A DNA stretch of 46,960 nucleotides from Desulfobulbaceae bacterium. Lineage in GTDB: Bacteria > Desulfobacterota > Desulfobulbia > Desulfobulbales > SURF-16. The notes under the pieces are model-generated. The model did no database searches, had not been told where the DNA came from, and worked only from the letters and a program-made list of their open reading frames with translations. Position 1 is the stretch's first letter. Each line of letters starts with the position of its first letter. The position numbers and the translations under genes were made by a program. The stretch is taken from contig PKTX01000006.1 of NCBI GenBank assembly GCA_002868945.1, positions 1 through 46,960 of the forward strand. Direction: 5' to 3'. Below, one piece after another: positions 33,572 through 41,449 of this stretch.

Positions 33572-34884
33572 TCGTCCTCCTTGTCCAGCATAAAGGGCTG
33601 GCGCGCCGCCGGCCAGTATGGCCGATCAATGTCGTTATCCATCAGCCCCTGCAGCTTGGCACGGTCAAGCCAGTTGAGCACCAGGGGCATGAAGTCCCGG
33701 CCGCGCAGATGGCCAAGGGCGCCGCCGGCGCAGTGGATCTCGTCAAAGTGGTGCACCAGGTCGCGGCGGATGCCGGGGCCCACTGCGCAGATCGGTACCG
33801 GTTCACCGGAATGGACCTGGGGGCCGCTGCTCGGGGTCGAGTGGTCAGCGGTGACAACCACCATGGTTTGTTCATCAAGCAGGCTATCGAAGACGTGGGC
33901 CAACCCCTGGTCCAGGGCCTCAATCGCCGTCACCTTGGTGCGGGGATCCTTGGTGTGGGCCGCGGCATCAGGGGCCTTGCTATGGACGTGAACAAAGTCG
34001 TAGTCGGCCCGGATTGCTACACGCAGGCGCTGGGCCAGGTCAAGGCCAGGATCAGTACTGTCACGCACCTTTTCCACGGCCATGTCCAGATAGCGGGCCA
34101 GCCCCCAGTAGACCAGACCCGAGGCAATGGACAGGCTGCGCAGGCCCCAGCGCCCTTTAAAGCTTTCGGGCCGGCGGCTCTGGCCGGGCCGTTGGCTCAC
34201 CAGGCCGTTGATGGCCGGCTGGCCGGCTACCTGCCGTGTGCTGTTAAGCGGATGGGTGTGCAGGGTGTGATGGCACCAGGCGAGATAGGCATGCAGGGCC
34301 CGGGCGCTTTTTTGACGCCTCTCCGGAGCGTCCGGTGCCTGCTGCCAGGGCAGGGGTGCCATGAGCGCTTCACCTGCATGCAGGGGATCACTGTCCGTGA
34401 CAAAGGGCGACACTGCCCCGCTTAAGACCACGATCCCGTCGCGGCCATGGCTGGGCTGGAAGCGGCAGCAGATCCCTTCATGCTCAAAGTGGTCAATGGC
34501 TGCCACCAGTTCCGCCATCTCCCGGGCCGATGCGGCGGGACGATTGGTGGTAAGGATGAGCTGGTCATGCTGGCGGCGCAGGCTAACGAAATGGGCCAGG
34601 ATGGCGACCTCATTCTCTTGCACGGGGATATCGGCCCCCAGAGCCTCGAGCAGGCCGCGGCCGGGGAACTCGTGGGCAGGATAGCCGAACAGGGCGAAAT
34701 GGGCATTTTCACTGGGAGGTGCCAGGCCCGGGGCCATGGTCTGCATCAGACCGTTTGCTCCCATGGTTGCCAGGCGGTCCAGGCAGGGGGTGTGGGCGGC
34801 CTGTAGCGGTGTCTGGTGATCCAGGCATGGGTGGGAACGATCACCCAGGCCGTCGAGAAGGATGACAATGCATTTGCGAACCAT
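33568..34884 (-). CDS. Cofactor-independent phosphoglycerate mutase, archaeal type (ApgM-like)
   Basis: A 438-residue enzyme of the alkaline phosphatase superfamily, interconverting 3- and 2-phosphoglycerate. Metal-site motifs are visible: ILLDGLGDR at 8-16, the nucleophile region PPSENAHFALFGYPA, HVHSKAPDAAAH, and VVTADHSTPS. It is coupled to the NMN adenylyltransferase by an ATGA overlap. There is no clear ribosome site at ATG 34884. The promoter should lie in the 81-base divergent gap to the PHP gene. Confidence 0.85.
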   Translation of the reverse strand: MVRKCIVILLDGLGDRSHPCLDHQTPLQAAHTPCLDRLATMGANGLMQTMAPGLAPPSENAHFALFGYPAHEFPGRGLLEALGADIPVQENEVAILAHFVSLRRQHDQLILTTNRPAASAREMAELVAAIDHFEHEGICCRFQPSHGRDGIVVLSGAVSPFVTDSDPLHAGEALMAPLPWQQAPDAPERRQKSARALHAYLAWCHHTLHTHPLNSTRQVAGQPAINGLVSQRPGQSRRPESFKGRWGLRSLSIASGLVYWGLARYLDMAVEKVRDSTDPGLDLAQRLRVAIRADYDFVHVHSKAPDAAAHTKDPRTKVTAIEALDQGLAHVFDSLLDEQTMVVVTADHSTPSSGPQVHSGEPVPICAVGPGIRRDLVHHFDEIHCAGGALGHLRGRDFMPLVLNWLDRAKLQGLMDNDIDRPYWPAARQPFMLDKEDE

Positions 34885-34965
34885 GGGAGAAAACCTATGG
34901 TAGAAGCCGCGGGTATCAGAACTATCGATTTGACTTTCCGGGCCTGGGGAAACATTTTAACAACC

Positions 34966-35577
34966 ATGCGACTTGATCTCCATGTTCATACCACCTTGTC
35001 CGCCTGCAGTCAATTAGACCTTGACCAGCTTGTGGCCGGGGCTGCGGCCCGCGGTCTCGACGGGGTCTGCATCACCGACCATGATACCATGGCCGTGCGC
35101 CATCATCTGCGGGAAGGCCGGCAGGTAAACGGCCTCTATGTTTTCTTTGGCATGGAATACGCCACCCGGCAGGGAGACTTTCTCATCTTTGGCCCCTTTG
35201 AGGAGATTGCTGCCGATCTGTCCGCCCCTGACCTCTTACGGCAGGTGCACGGGGCTGGTGGCGTGGCCGTGGCCGCCCATCCCTATCGGCCGGGCCGTTC
35301 CACCTCTGAAGGGTTGCTGCAAAACGGTCTCTGCTCCATTGCCGAGGGCATCAATGGCCGCAATGGCGCCGCTGCCAATGAACAGGCCATGGATCTGCCG
35401 GCCCGTTTCGGTACGCACCTGGTGGGTGGCAGTGATGCCCATAGCCTGCCGGAGCTCGGCAGGGTCGCTACTCATTTTTTAACTGAGATCAGCAGCCGGG
35501 CCGATCTGGTCACGGCTCTCAAGTCTGGGCGTTATGCACCGCACAGCTCACTAGCGAGCCATGCCCTCTGCGCCTGA
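34966..35577 (+). CDS. PHP-domain metal-dependent phosphoesterase
   Basis: A 203-residue protein of the PHP superfamily. Metal ligands appear in order: DLHVHT (4-9), ITDHD (36-40), Glu64, AHPYRP (104-109) and GGSDAH (154-159). It matches the small stand-alone PHP phosphoesterases. The substrate is unknown; relatives act on phosphate esters or nucleotides. The start at 34966 begins the domain directly, and upstream sequence in frame is just the antisense of the mutase gene. Confidence 0.87.
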   Translation: MRLDLHVHTTLSACSQLDLDQLVAGAAARGLDGVCITDHDTMAVRHHLREGRQVNGLYVFFGMEYATRQGDFLIFGPFEEIAADLSAPDLLRQVHGAGGVAVAAHPYRPGRSTSEGLLQNGLCSIAEGINGRNGAAANEQAMDLPARFGTHLVGGSDAHSLPELGRVATHFLTEISSRADLVTALKSGRYAPHSSLASHALCA

Positions 35578-35626
35578 GATTGTCGCCAGCCGTCTCGTAC
35601 CCCAAAGGTTCATTGTTGAAAGCAAA

Positions 35627-35666
35627 ATTCAGGAGTTATAATTCAGGAAACAGAAGAAAATCTTCA
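35627..35666. repeat. Short dispersed repeat D, third copy
   Basis: ATTCAGGAGT, then ATTCAGGAAACAGAAGAAAA and TCTTCA, is a slightly diverged version of 22779-22812. It lies in the gap after the PHP gene. Confidence 0.5.
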
Positions 35667-35729
35667 AATGATTTTTCTACGGAAGTAACGTGCTCCAACA
35701 ACGCCACTGGCGCAAAGCGGCGATACAGC

Positions 35730-35766
35730 AAAAAAAAGGTCGAGGCGCTGCGTGAGCGCCCCGACC
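35730..35766 (-). terminator. Intrinsic terminator for the small membrane-protein pair
   Basis: On the minus strand GGTCGGGGCGCT pairs with AGCGCCTCGACC around a short loop (35738-35766), followed by eight T (35730-35737). It lies about 75 bases beyond the stop at 35843, ending that operon. Confidence 0.92.
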
Positions 35767-35802
35767 TTGCGGGAGGGAGGAAAAAGTCTGAGTGGTTGGG
35801 TG

Positions 35803-35841
35803 GTGTCTGTCCAGAAAGGCCCTGTTTCCGGCCAGACGCTG
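35803..35841. repeat. Mini copy of module A ends
   Basis: GTGTCTGTCCAGAAA faces TTTCCGGCCAGACGC with only GGCCCTG between. These are the paired ends of the module A elements without the interior. Confidence 0.6.
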
Positions 35842-35842
35842 G

Positions 35843-36154
35843 TTAGGCCTCGACCCTGGCGCGGTTTTCCTTTTCCGCCTTGTCCACATACTTGAAGTAG
35901 AGGGGGAAGGCGATAAAGAAGGCGCCGGCCATCAGGTATTCCACCCCTTTGATGTGGGTGTAGAAGTCGACCAGGGTCTCATACTCACCGAGATTGCCGG
36001 TTGCCACCAAGAACTGGCGGGCCATCTCGCTGACCTGAAAGTTGACAGAAGAGAGACCGGTGACAAAGGCCATCATGGCCCAGATGGCAAAGGCACCGGC
36101 CAAGCCGCTGATAACACCGAAGAAGATTCCTGTTTTTTTCTGATTTTCGTCCAT
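35843..36154 (-). CDS. Small membrane protein of unknown function (distal of pair)
   Basis: A 103-residue protein with two hydrophobic segments (about 9-32 and 69-88) and a charged C-terminal tail (KYVDKAEKENRA). The start at 36154 is preferred: AAGGAG at 36162-36167 is seven bases upstream, whereas an ATG at 36160 would be too close. It follows another tiny membrane protein by 55 bases and is followed by an intrinsic terminator, forming a two-gene operon. No family recognised; a small subunit of a membrane complex is possible. Confidence 0.7.
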   Translation of the reverse strand: MDENQKKTGIFFGVISGLAGAFAIWAMMAFVTGLSSVNFQVSEMARQFLVATGNLGEYETLVDFYTHIKGVEYLMAGAFFIAFPLYFKYVDKAEKENRARVEA

Positions 36155-36209
36155 GTTCATGCTCCTTATAATGTGGTTACTGTGAAAAAAAATTTCGCCT
36201 CAATTTTTT

Positions 36210-36419
36210 TTACATGCCGGTGATCGCCGCCAGATAGCCCGTGATCAGTCCAGTCATGCCGCCTTGAAGAAGGCCGCTGACCAGGCAGCAGACCCCCCAG
36301 GTGCCGGCCAGGCCGGTTAGCATGGCGGCCATGCCGATACCGGCCTTGGTCGCCTGATGGATGTCCTCACGGATATTGTGGCTGCTCTTCTCTGTGCGGC
36401 TGCTGATCTCCTTGTGCAT
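36210..36419 (-). CDS. Small membrane protein of unknown function (proximal of pair)
   Basis: A 69-residue protein: a soluble charged start (MHKEISSRTEKSSHNIRED), then one or two Gly-rich hydrophobic segments with CC in GTWGVCCLVSGLLQGG. AAAGGAGA precedes ATG 36419. Upstream lies an unusually structured stretch (36487-36502 and 36567-36670) that may control this operon. No family recognised. Confidence 0.65.
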   Translation of the reverse strand: MHKEISSRTEKSSHNIREDIHQATKAGIGMAAMLTGLAGTWGVCCLVSGLLQGGMTGLITGYLAAITGM

Positions 36420-36566
36420 GGTTTCTCCTTTATCTTATGTTCTTCATTGTTGCGTGGTTGTTGCCCTGGAGAAAAGCATGTGGTGTGCCGCGTGTGCGGC
36501 ATGGAGAGATTTATTTTTTAAAAGTGCGATTTTTCAGTGGTTTAATTTGTCATGTGGCACACAGGC

Positions 36567-36670
36567 GCCACAGGTGCCCCTGTGGGACGCTGTGGCCCTG
36601 CAACACAATGTGTGGCAATGCCCTGCCACACATTGTGTTGCAGGGCCACAGGTCGTGCTACACCTGTGGC
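36567..36670. repeat. Large perfect hairpin upstream of the small membrane-protein operon
   Basis: Two 28-base arms (36590-36617 and 36624-36651) are perfect reverse complements around the loop ATGCCC. Outer arms GCCACAGGTG (36567-36576) and CACCTGTGGC (36661-36670) extend the symmetry. The block is a cluster of CCACA/TGTGG motifs. A further hairpin, TGCCGC-gtgt-GCGGCA, lies at 36487-36502. It has no similarity I can see to the other repeats in the window. I see no gene in 36420-37149. Confidence 0.9.
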
Positions 36671-36784
36671 TGGGAGGAGGTAGAGAAACAGCAGGAGGAA
36701 GGGGCCCTGGGGCAAGGGCATAAAACGTCTGGATGAGGCAGGCTTGTGCCTGTCTGGCTGATGCAGGTATCGGTGGATTTACCT

Positions 36785-37020
36785 AGTGCTGTCCGAAAAA
36801 GGCCCTCTCGGAGTCTCGTAAACTCGCTTACCGGCCCGATATCCCGGAGTCTCACGAGCTCGCTTTCCTCGGCATGCGCTAAAATAATGCTCGCATATCA
36901 GATATATGCCTGCACGCCACGGGGACTTCTTTCAGGCTGCGCTTGTTTTTTCGCATTTTTTGATCGCCTGCAGGTAGGCGAGGCTGCGAGACTCCGACGG
37001 ATCTCTTTCCGGACAGACAC
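36785..37020. repeat. Complete module A element with inverted ends
   Basis: Begins AGTGCTGTCCG (36785-36795) and ends CGGACAGACAC (37010-37020). The left 65 bases match 46864-46926. The interior has the core AATGCTCG, then CATAT-cagat-ATATG, then CCTGC at 36885-36912, and GGAGTCTCG faces CGAGACTCC further out. This is the best full-length copy in the window. Confidence 0.75.
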
Positions 37021-37149
37021 AATCTCGTGTCAATGGTTTGCTGTCTGTGGCGGGTCTGATATGCAGATTAAATATGTCAAAAAGAAGGAGTAGGTGGTAT
37101 TATCTGCTTATTCCTTTCCGACATCTATCTTCATTTTCTCTTAAATGCC

Positions 37150-38001
37150 ATGGAAGCAAACGAACTCATAAAAAAGATTAAGGATCTGCCCACCATCTCC
37201 ACGGTTGCCATGCAGATTAACGAGGAGCTCAAGAAGGAGGCATTGACCTCCCGCTCCTTGGCCAAACTTATCAACCAGGACCCTTCTCTCACCGCCAAAT
37301 TGCTCAAGCTGGCAAATTCCGCCTACTACGGCCTGATGCGACAGGTAACCACCATGGAAAAGGCTGTCACCGTCCTTGGACTCAACACGGTGCAGAGTCT
37401 GGCCCTGACCATTTCGGTCTATAAACTTTTCCGGACCAGGTCGCCCTCCTTTGATTATGAGGGCCTCTGGCTCCACAGCCTGGGCTGCGCCGTGGCGGCC
37501 AAAAACCTGATGCAGGCCGCCACGCCCCGTCTGGCCGAGCAGGCCTTTGTCTGCGGGGTGATTCATGATGTGGGCAAGATTGCCATGGCCGTCAAGATCC
37601 CTGAAGAGATGGTGGCTATGCTGACCATGTTGGAAGAAAAAAAGGTGACGCAGGCAGAGGCGGAGCAAGAGGTCTTTGGCTTCACCCATCAGAAGATCGG
37701 TGCCCGCATGGCCTTTGCCTGGAATTTTCCGGAGCACTTTGTTTTTGCGGTGAAGAGCCACCACAACCCCTTTCCCCTCAAGCCACACGATGATGAGGAT
37801 ACCACCCTGCTGGCTGAAGCGGTCTTGGTGGCCAACAAGATTTCCAGGTCCCTGGGCTTCGGCAAAAGTACCAATCCCCGCAAAGAGCAGGTCAGCCCGG
37901 CTGAACTGGAAACATTCGGCATATCTGCCAGGAATCTGCCCGATATTGTCCGGCAGATCAAGGACGACTATGAGGAGTTTGTGGCCAGCTGGGGCTTATG
38001 A
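37150..38001 (+). CDS. HDOD-domain signalling protein
   Basis: A 283-residue protein consisting mainly of an HDOD domain, a non-enzymatic relative of HD phosphohydrolases. Visible signs are LPTISTVAMQI at the start, LINQDPSLTAKLLKLANSAY (36-55), and CGVIHDVGKIAMA near 135-147, where HD-type residues are partly kept. Such proteins act in signal relay, often with c-di-GMP or chemotaxis systems. It faces the six-gene signalling operon tail to tail (88 bases), which contains two HD-GYP proteins. No clear ribosome site. Confidence 0.9.
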   Translation: MEANELIKKIKDLPTISTVAMQINEELKKEALTSRSLAKLINQDPSLTAKLLKLANSAYYGLMRQVTTMEKAVTVLGLNTVQSLALTISVYKLFRTRSPSFDYEGLWLHSLGCAVAAKNLMQAATPRLAEQAFVCGVIHDVGKIAMAVKIPEEMVAMLTMLEEKKVTQAEAEQEVFGFTHQKIGARMAFAWNFPEHFVFAVKSHHNPFPLKPHDDEDTTLLAEAVLVANKISRSLGFGKSTNPRKEQVSPAELETFGISARNLPDIVRQIKDDYEEFVASWGL

Positions 38002-38088
38002 GTTGGGACTCAGCTTTCAGGCTTGGTCAATGTCTCGAAAGTTCGTCTTTTTTGCAACCTGCTCCTAACGCCTCACCCTTCACCGCTA

Positions 38089-39408
38089 TCAGCCGATTGA
38101 GATAAAGACGCCGGTCTTGGCCGGATCGACCCGGTAGTAGCGTTTCAAGGTATCAATATTCTTACTGTTGAGCTCCGTGCCGATCCCCAGTAGCAGAACG
38201 CCGGTACCGCTGATGACATCCCGACTCACCACCATGCCCTCTTTGAGTTCGCCTGGTTTGAGTTCCAGTTCGGTGGCCTCCCTGGTGGACAGTTTGGTCG
38301 CGTAAAATTTTTCGGCAACCTTGAGGACCTTGGGGACCAGGCGCGGATCAAAGGCCCGCCCGGCCTCCTCCTCCACCAGCCTGCAGACATTGGCAACCGC
38401 CTTGCTGTCGTGCTGTTGCCGAAATTTCTTGTCGAAAAAGTCGGCAATGGCAATGAGACGGGCACCGGTGGGGATGGCATTCTTTGTGAGGCCGTCGGGA
38501 AAACCCTTGCCGTCGTAGCGTTCATGGTGGTGGCGAATAAGGGTGCCGGCCTGGCGCAGCTCATCAATACCGTCCACCACTGTCTGGCCGCGCACCGGAT
38601 GTTTGCGATATTCCAGCCGTTGGGCCTGGCTCATGTGATCCTCATCGCGATGGAGTAGATGATCGGCAATGCCGATCTTGCCGATGTCATGCAAAAAGGC
38701 CGCGGCAACCAGGGCGTCGCTCTCCTTACCCGGCATGTCAAGTTCGGCTGCCACGGCCAGGAGAACCTCGGCGATATTGTGGGAGTGGGAGCGCATGGAT
38801 TTGTCGCGCATCTCCAGCAGGGAGGAAAAGGCCCGGATGGTGCTTTTAAAGTTCTTGTAGAGTTTCTTGTTTAGTTTCTTGAGGGCGGCGTTGTTTTCGG
38901 TAAGCCTGACTGTCTGCTCCTTGACCTTGGCCTCAAGTTCGCTGTTCCAGTTCTTGAGCTGTTTGTTTTGCTGAACCACCAGGGCGGTGAGGCGTTTGTT
39001 TTCCTTGATCAGGTTGTAATATTTAAAGGCGGACTGCACGGCCTGGTGCAGCTCGTCATCCTGCCATGGTTTATGGAGGTAGCGGAAGGCACCGCCGCGG
39101 TTAATGGCATCAACCGCGGCATTAATGTCGGCATAGCCGGTGAGCAGGATACGCACCGAGTTGGGTGATATCTGCTTGCTCTTTTCCAGAAAATCAACAC
39201 CCGACATCTCCGGCATACGCTGATCAGAGACGATCACCCCCATTTCCCCCTGTTCCCGCAGCAGATCGAGGGCCTCCTGGCCCGATGCTGCGGTGTACAC
39301 CTCAAACTCGTCATCCATAAAGATGCGGCGCAGGGCCCGCAGGATGTTGGTTTCATCGTCCACAAAGAGGAGGCGACCGCCGATGATGCTATCGTCTGTT
39401 TCTGTCAT
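38089..39408 (-). CDS. Response regulator with HD-GYP domain (last gene of signalling operon)
   Basis: A 439-residue protein. The receiver domain (about 10-130) has phosphoacceptor Asp62 (VSDQRMPEMSG). A coiled coil (135-190) leads to an HD-GYP phosphodiesterase domain with HDIGKIG and HHHERYDGKGFPDGL, so it should degrade c-di-GMP. A C-terminal extra domain (about 360-439) has KPGELKEGMVVSRDV. It starts 12 bases after the upstream regulator gene. Likely output of the phosphorelay. Confidence 0.93.
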   Translation of the reverse strand: MTETDDSIIGGRLLFVDDETNILRALRRIFMDDEFEVYTAASGQEALDLLREQGEMGVIVSDQRMPEMSGVDFLEKSKQISPNSVRILLTGYADINAAVDAINRGGAFRYLHKPWQDDELHQAVQSAFKYYNLIKENKRLTALVVQQNKQLKNWNSELEAKVKEQTVRLTENNAALKKLNKKLYKNFKSTIRAFSSLLEMRDKSMRSHSHNIAEVLLAVAAELDMPGKESDALVAAAFLHDIGKIGIADHLLHRDEDHMSQAQRLEYRKHPVRGQTVVDGIDELRQAGTLIRHHHERYDGKGFPDGLTKNAIPTGARLIAIADFFDKKFRQQHDSKAVANVCRLVEEEAGRAFDPRLVPKVLKVAEKFYATKLSTREATELELKPGELKEGMVVSRDVISGTGVLLLGIGTELNSKNIDTLKRYYRVDPAKTGVFISIG

Positions 39409-39420
39409 GGTATGTTTCCG

Positions 39421-40242
39421 TTATGTATGCTCTGCTTCAACAACCAGGATTTTACCCTTCTGGCCCTGGTCGCTGTCCATATAGACGGCCGTGCCCCTGA
39501 GCGTGCTCTCTTCAAGGGTGAGGCGGCTGTGGAGCTCTGTTTTTTCCGGACCAATCCCACCCAGAATCTCAAGGATGGAGGGCGGCAGGACATCGTCGCT
39601 GTCGGCGCCGACCTCCAGGGAGGGATTGCCGATGAGCTCCCGACATTTGCGGTTGCATTGCACAACGCAGCCATCCAGATCAACACCGAGGACACCGACA
39701 GGCAGGCTGTTGAGAATAAAGTGGGCATTGGCCAGCACCTTGTTTTGGAAGAGGATTTCCTGGGTGCGCTCCTCCACCATTTTCTCCAGGTTGTCGTTGA
39801 TGACCTTGAGCTCCTCGTTGGTGTCCTGCAGCTCCCTGGAGAGGGTGCTGTTTTCCTGCTGGAGAAAGTAGAGCTCAATGGCCTTGGCGATGGTGACGCG
39901 CAGCTCGTCGTCATTCCACGGTTTGGGGATGAATTTATAGATCTGCCCCTCATTGATGGCCGAAACAATGGCTGCCGTGTCCGCATAGCCCGAGAGTACG
40001 ATGCGCACCGTGTCAGGCCGGCGTGCACACACCTCCTTAAGAAAATCGACACCGTTCATGCCGGGCATGCGATAGTCGGAAATGACGATCTGGGTGGCCG
40101 GTTCCTGGTCCAGCAGTGCCAGGCCTTGTTCACCGGTCTCGGCCGTGAGGAGTTCATACTCCTCATCCATGAAGAGGCGTTGCAGAGCCTTGAGGACATT
40201 GGCTTCATCATCAACACAGAGAATGGTAACCGGCTCACTCAT
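39421..40242 (-). CDS. Response regulator with PAS domain, no enzymatic output
   Basis: A 273-residue protein. The receiver (1-120) has Asp56 (SDYRMPGMNG) and the PKPW lysine region. A coiled coil (125-165) connects to a PAS domain (about 170-240) with PVGVLGVDLDGCVVQCNRK. No kinase, HD-GYP or DNA-binding part follows, so it may be a relay or adaptor protein. It overlaps the upstream gene end by 8 bases. Confidence 0.9.
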   Translation of the reverse strand: MSEPVTILCVDDEANVLKALQRLFMDEEYELLTAETGEQGLALLDQEPATQIVISDYRMPGMNGVDFLKEVCARRPDTVRIVLSGYADTAAIVSAINEGQIYKFIPKPWNDDELRVTIAKAIELYFLQQENSTLSRELQDTNEELKVINDNLEKMVEERTQEILFQNKVLANAHFILNSLPVGVLGVDLDGCVVQCNRKCRELIGNPSLEVGADSDDVLPPSILEILGGIGPEKTELHSRLTLEESTLRGTAVYMDSDQGQKGKILVVEAEHT

Positions 40243-41449
40243 GTGATTCCTCCTGATGGATGGGCAGGGTGATTGTAAAGGTGGTGCCGACTCCCACCTC
40301 GCTCACGACGTCAATGGTGCCATGGTGTTTATTGGTAATGATATCGTAGACGATACTGAGGCCCAGGCCGGTGCCCCGGCCGGGTGGTTTTGTGGTGAAA
40401 AAGGGGTCGAATATCTTGCAGATGGCCTCCGGTGCGATGCCTGCGCCCGTATCGGTGATGGTAATGCGGACCTGATCAAGATCGGTAAAGGTCTTGACGG
40501 TGATGTCGCCCTGCTGTTCGATGGCCTGGGCGGCGTTGAGCAGCAGGTTCATAAAGACCTGGCCCAGCTGATGGGGATAACAGGGCACCAGGGGCAGATC
40601 CTCTAATTCCTGGTGCAGGGTGCATTTGTATTTGAGCTCGTTCCAGATGATCTTCACGGTGTCGGCAATGATGGTGTTGAGGTCTGCCTCTGCAAAGGTG
40701 TGCTGATCCGTGCGCGAGAAGCTGCGCAGATTTTCGACGATCTTTATGACGCGTTGGGCGCCGCTTAGTGATTCGTTGATGAGCTCCTCAAGGTCCTTGT
40801 TGATGTAGTCTATTTTCAGTCTTTTCCGTTCACTGTTCAGCCGATCGAGCAGCTCGCGGTCCGGGTGGCTGGCCAGGGCCTTGCTCTGTTGTGCGAGAAA
40901 ATCACTGAGACGCTGTGTATACTTGTGCAGGGTGTGCAGGTTACTGGTGATAAAACCCATGGGGTTATTGATCTCATGGGCGACACCGGCCGCCAATTGA
41001 CCGATGGATGCCATCTTTTCGCTTTGCAGCATCTGGCGGTGACTCTGCTGGAGCTGGTCGTGAAACTGCTTACGCTCCAGGGCATAATGGATCGATTTGA
41101 TGATCAGCGTATTGTCGCTTTGCCCCTTGACCAGGTAGTCCTGTGCCCCTTGCTGCAGGGCGGCACTGGCCAGCTCCTCGTCGGCGGTACCGGTCATGAT
41201 GATGATGGCGGCCGAGGTGTGGTTGTTGAGCAAGGCATGCAGGGTGTCGAGACCGGTGCTGTCGGGCAGGCCCAGGTCAAGGAGAATGACGTTGGGGGAT
41301 TTTTGCTGATCGTACAACAGGCCCTCCTGCAGCGACGATGCCCGCAGGAGGTTGAACCGGCCGCTTTCCTCCAGAAGTTCTTGCAGGTAGAGGGCGACAA
41401 TATCCTCATCTTCGATGAGCAGCAGGGATATGGGGGATGCATCATTCAT
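40235..41449 (-). CDS. Hybrid protein: receiver domain fused to histidine kinase
   Basis: A 404-residue soluble protein. An N-terminal receiver (Asp58 in LLDLGLPDSTG, Lys108) is followed by HisKA with His158 ([14 protein letters not shown]) and a HATPase domain ending [15 protein letters not shown]. The receiver-then-kinase order suggests a phosphorelay intermediate. Start and end overlap neighbouring genes. The kinase core is very like those of the two other kinases in the operon, indicating duplication. Confidence 0.92.
   Translation of the reverse strand: MNDASPISLLLIEDEDIVALYLQELLEESGRFNLLRASSLQEGLLYDQQKSPNVILLDLGLPDSTGLDTLHALLNNHTSAAIIIMTGTADEELASAALQQGAQDYLVKGQSDNTLIIKSIHYALERKQFHDQLQQSHRQMLQSEKMASIGQLAAGVAHEINNPMGFITSNLHTLHKYTQRLSDFLAQQSKALASHPDRELLDRLNSERKRLKIDYINKDLEELINESLSGAQRVIKIVENLRSFSRTDQHTFAEADLNTIIADTVKIIWNELKYKCTLHQELEDLPLVPCYPHQLGQVFMNLLLNAAQAIEQQGDITVKTFTDLDQVRITITDTGAGIAPEAICKIFDPFFTTKPPGRGTGLGLSIVYDIITNKHHGTIDVVSEVGVGTTFTITLPIHQEESHE

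Noticed and set aside
36541-36560. TGGCACAC at 36555 as a sigma-54 -24 box
   Set aside because: No GC at the correct -12 spacing and no gene on the plus strand nearby; it belongs to the hairpin cluster.
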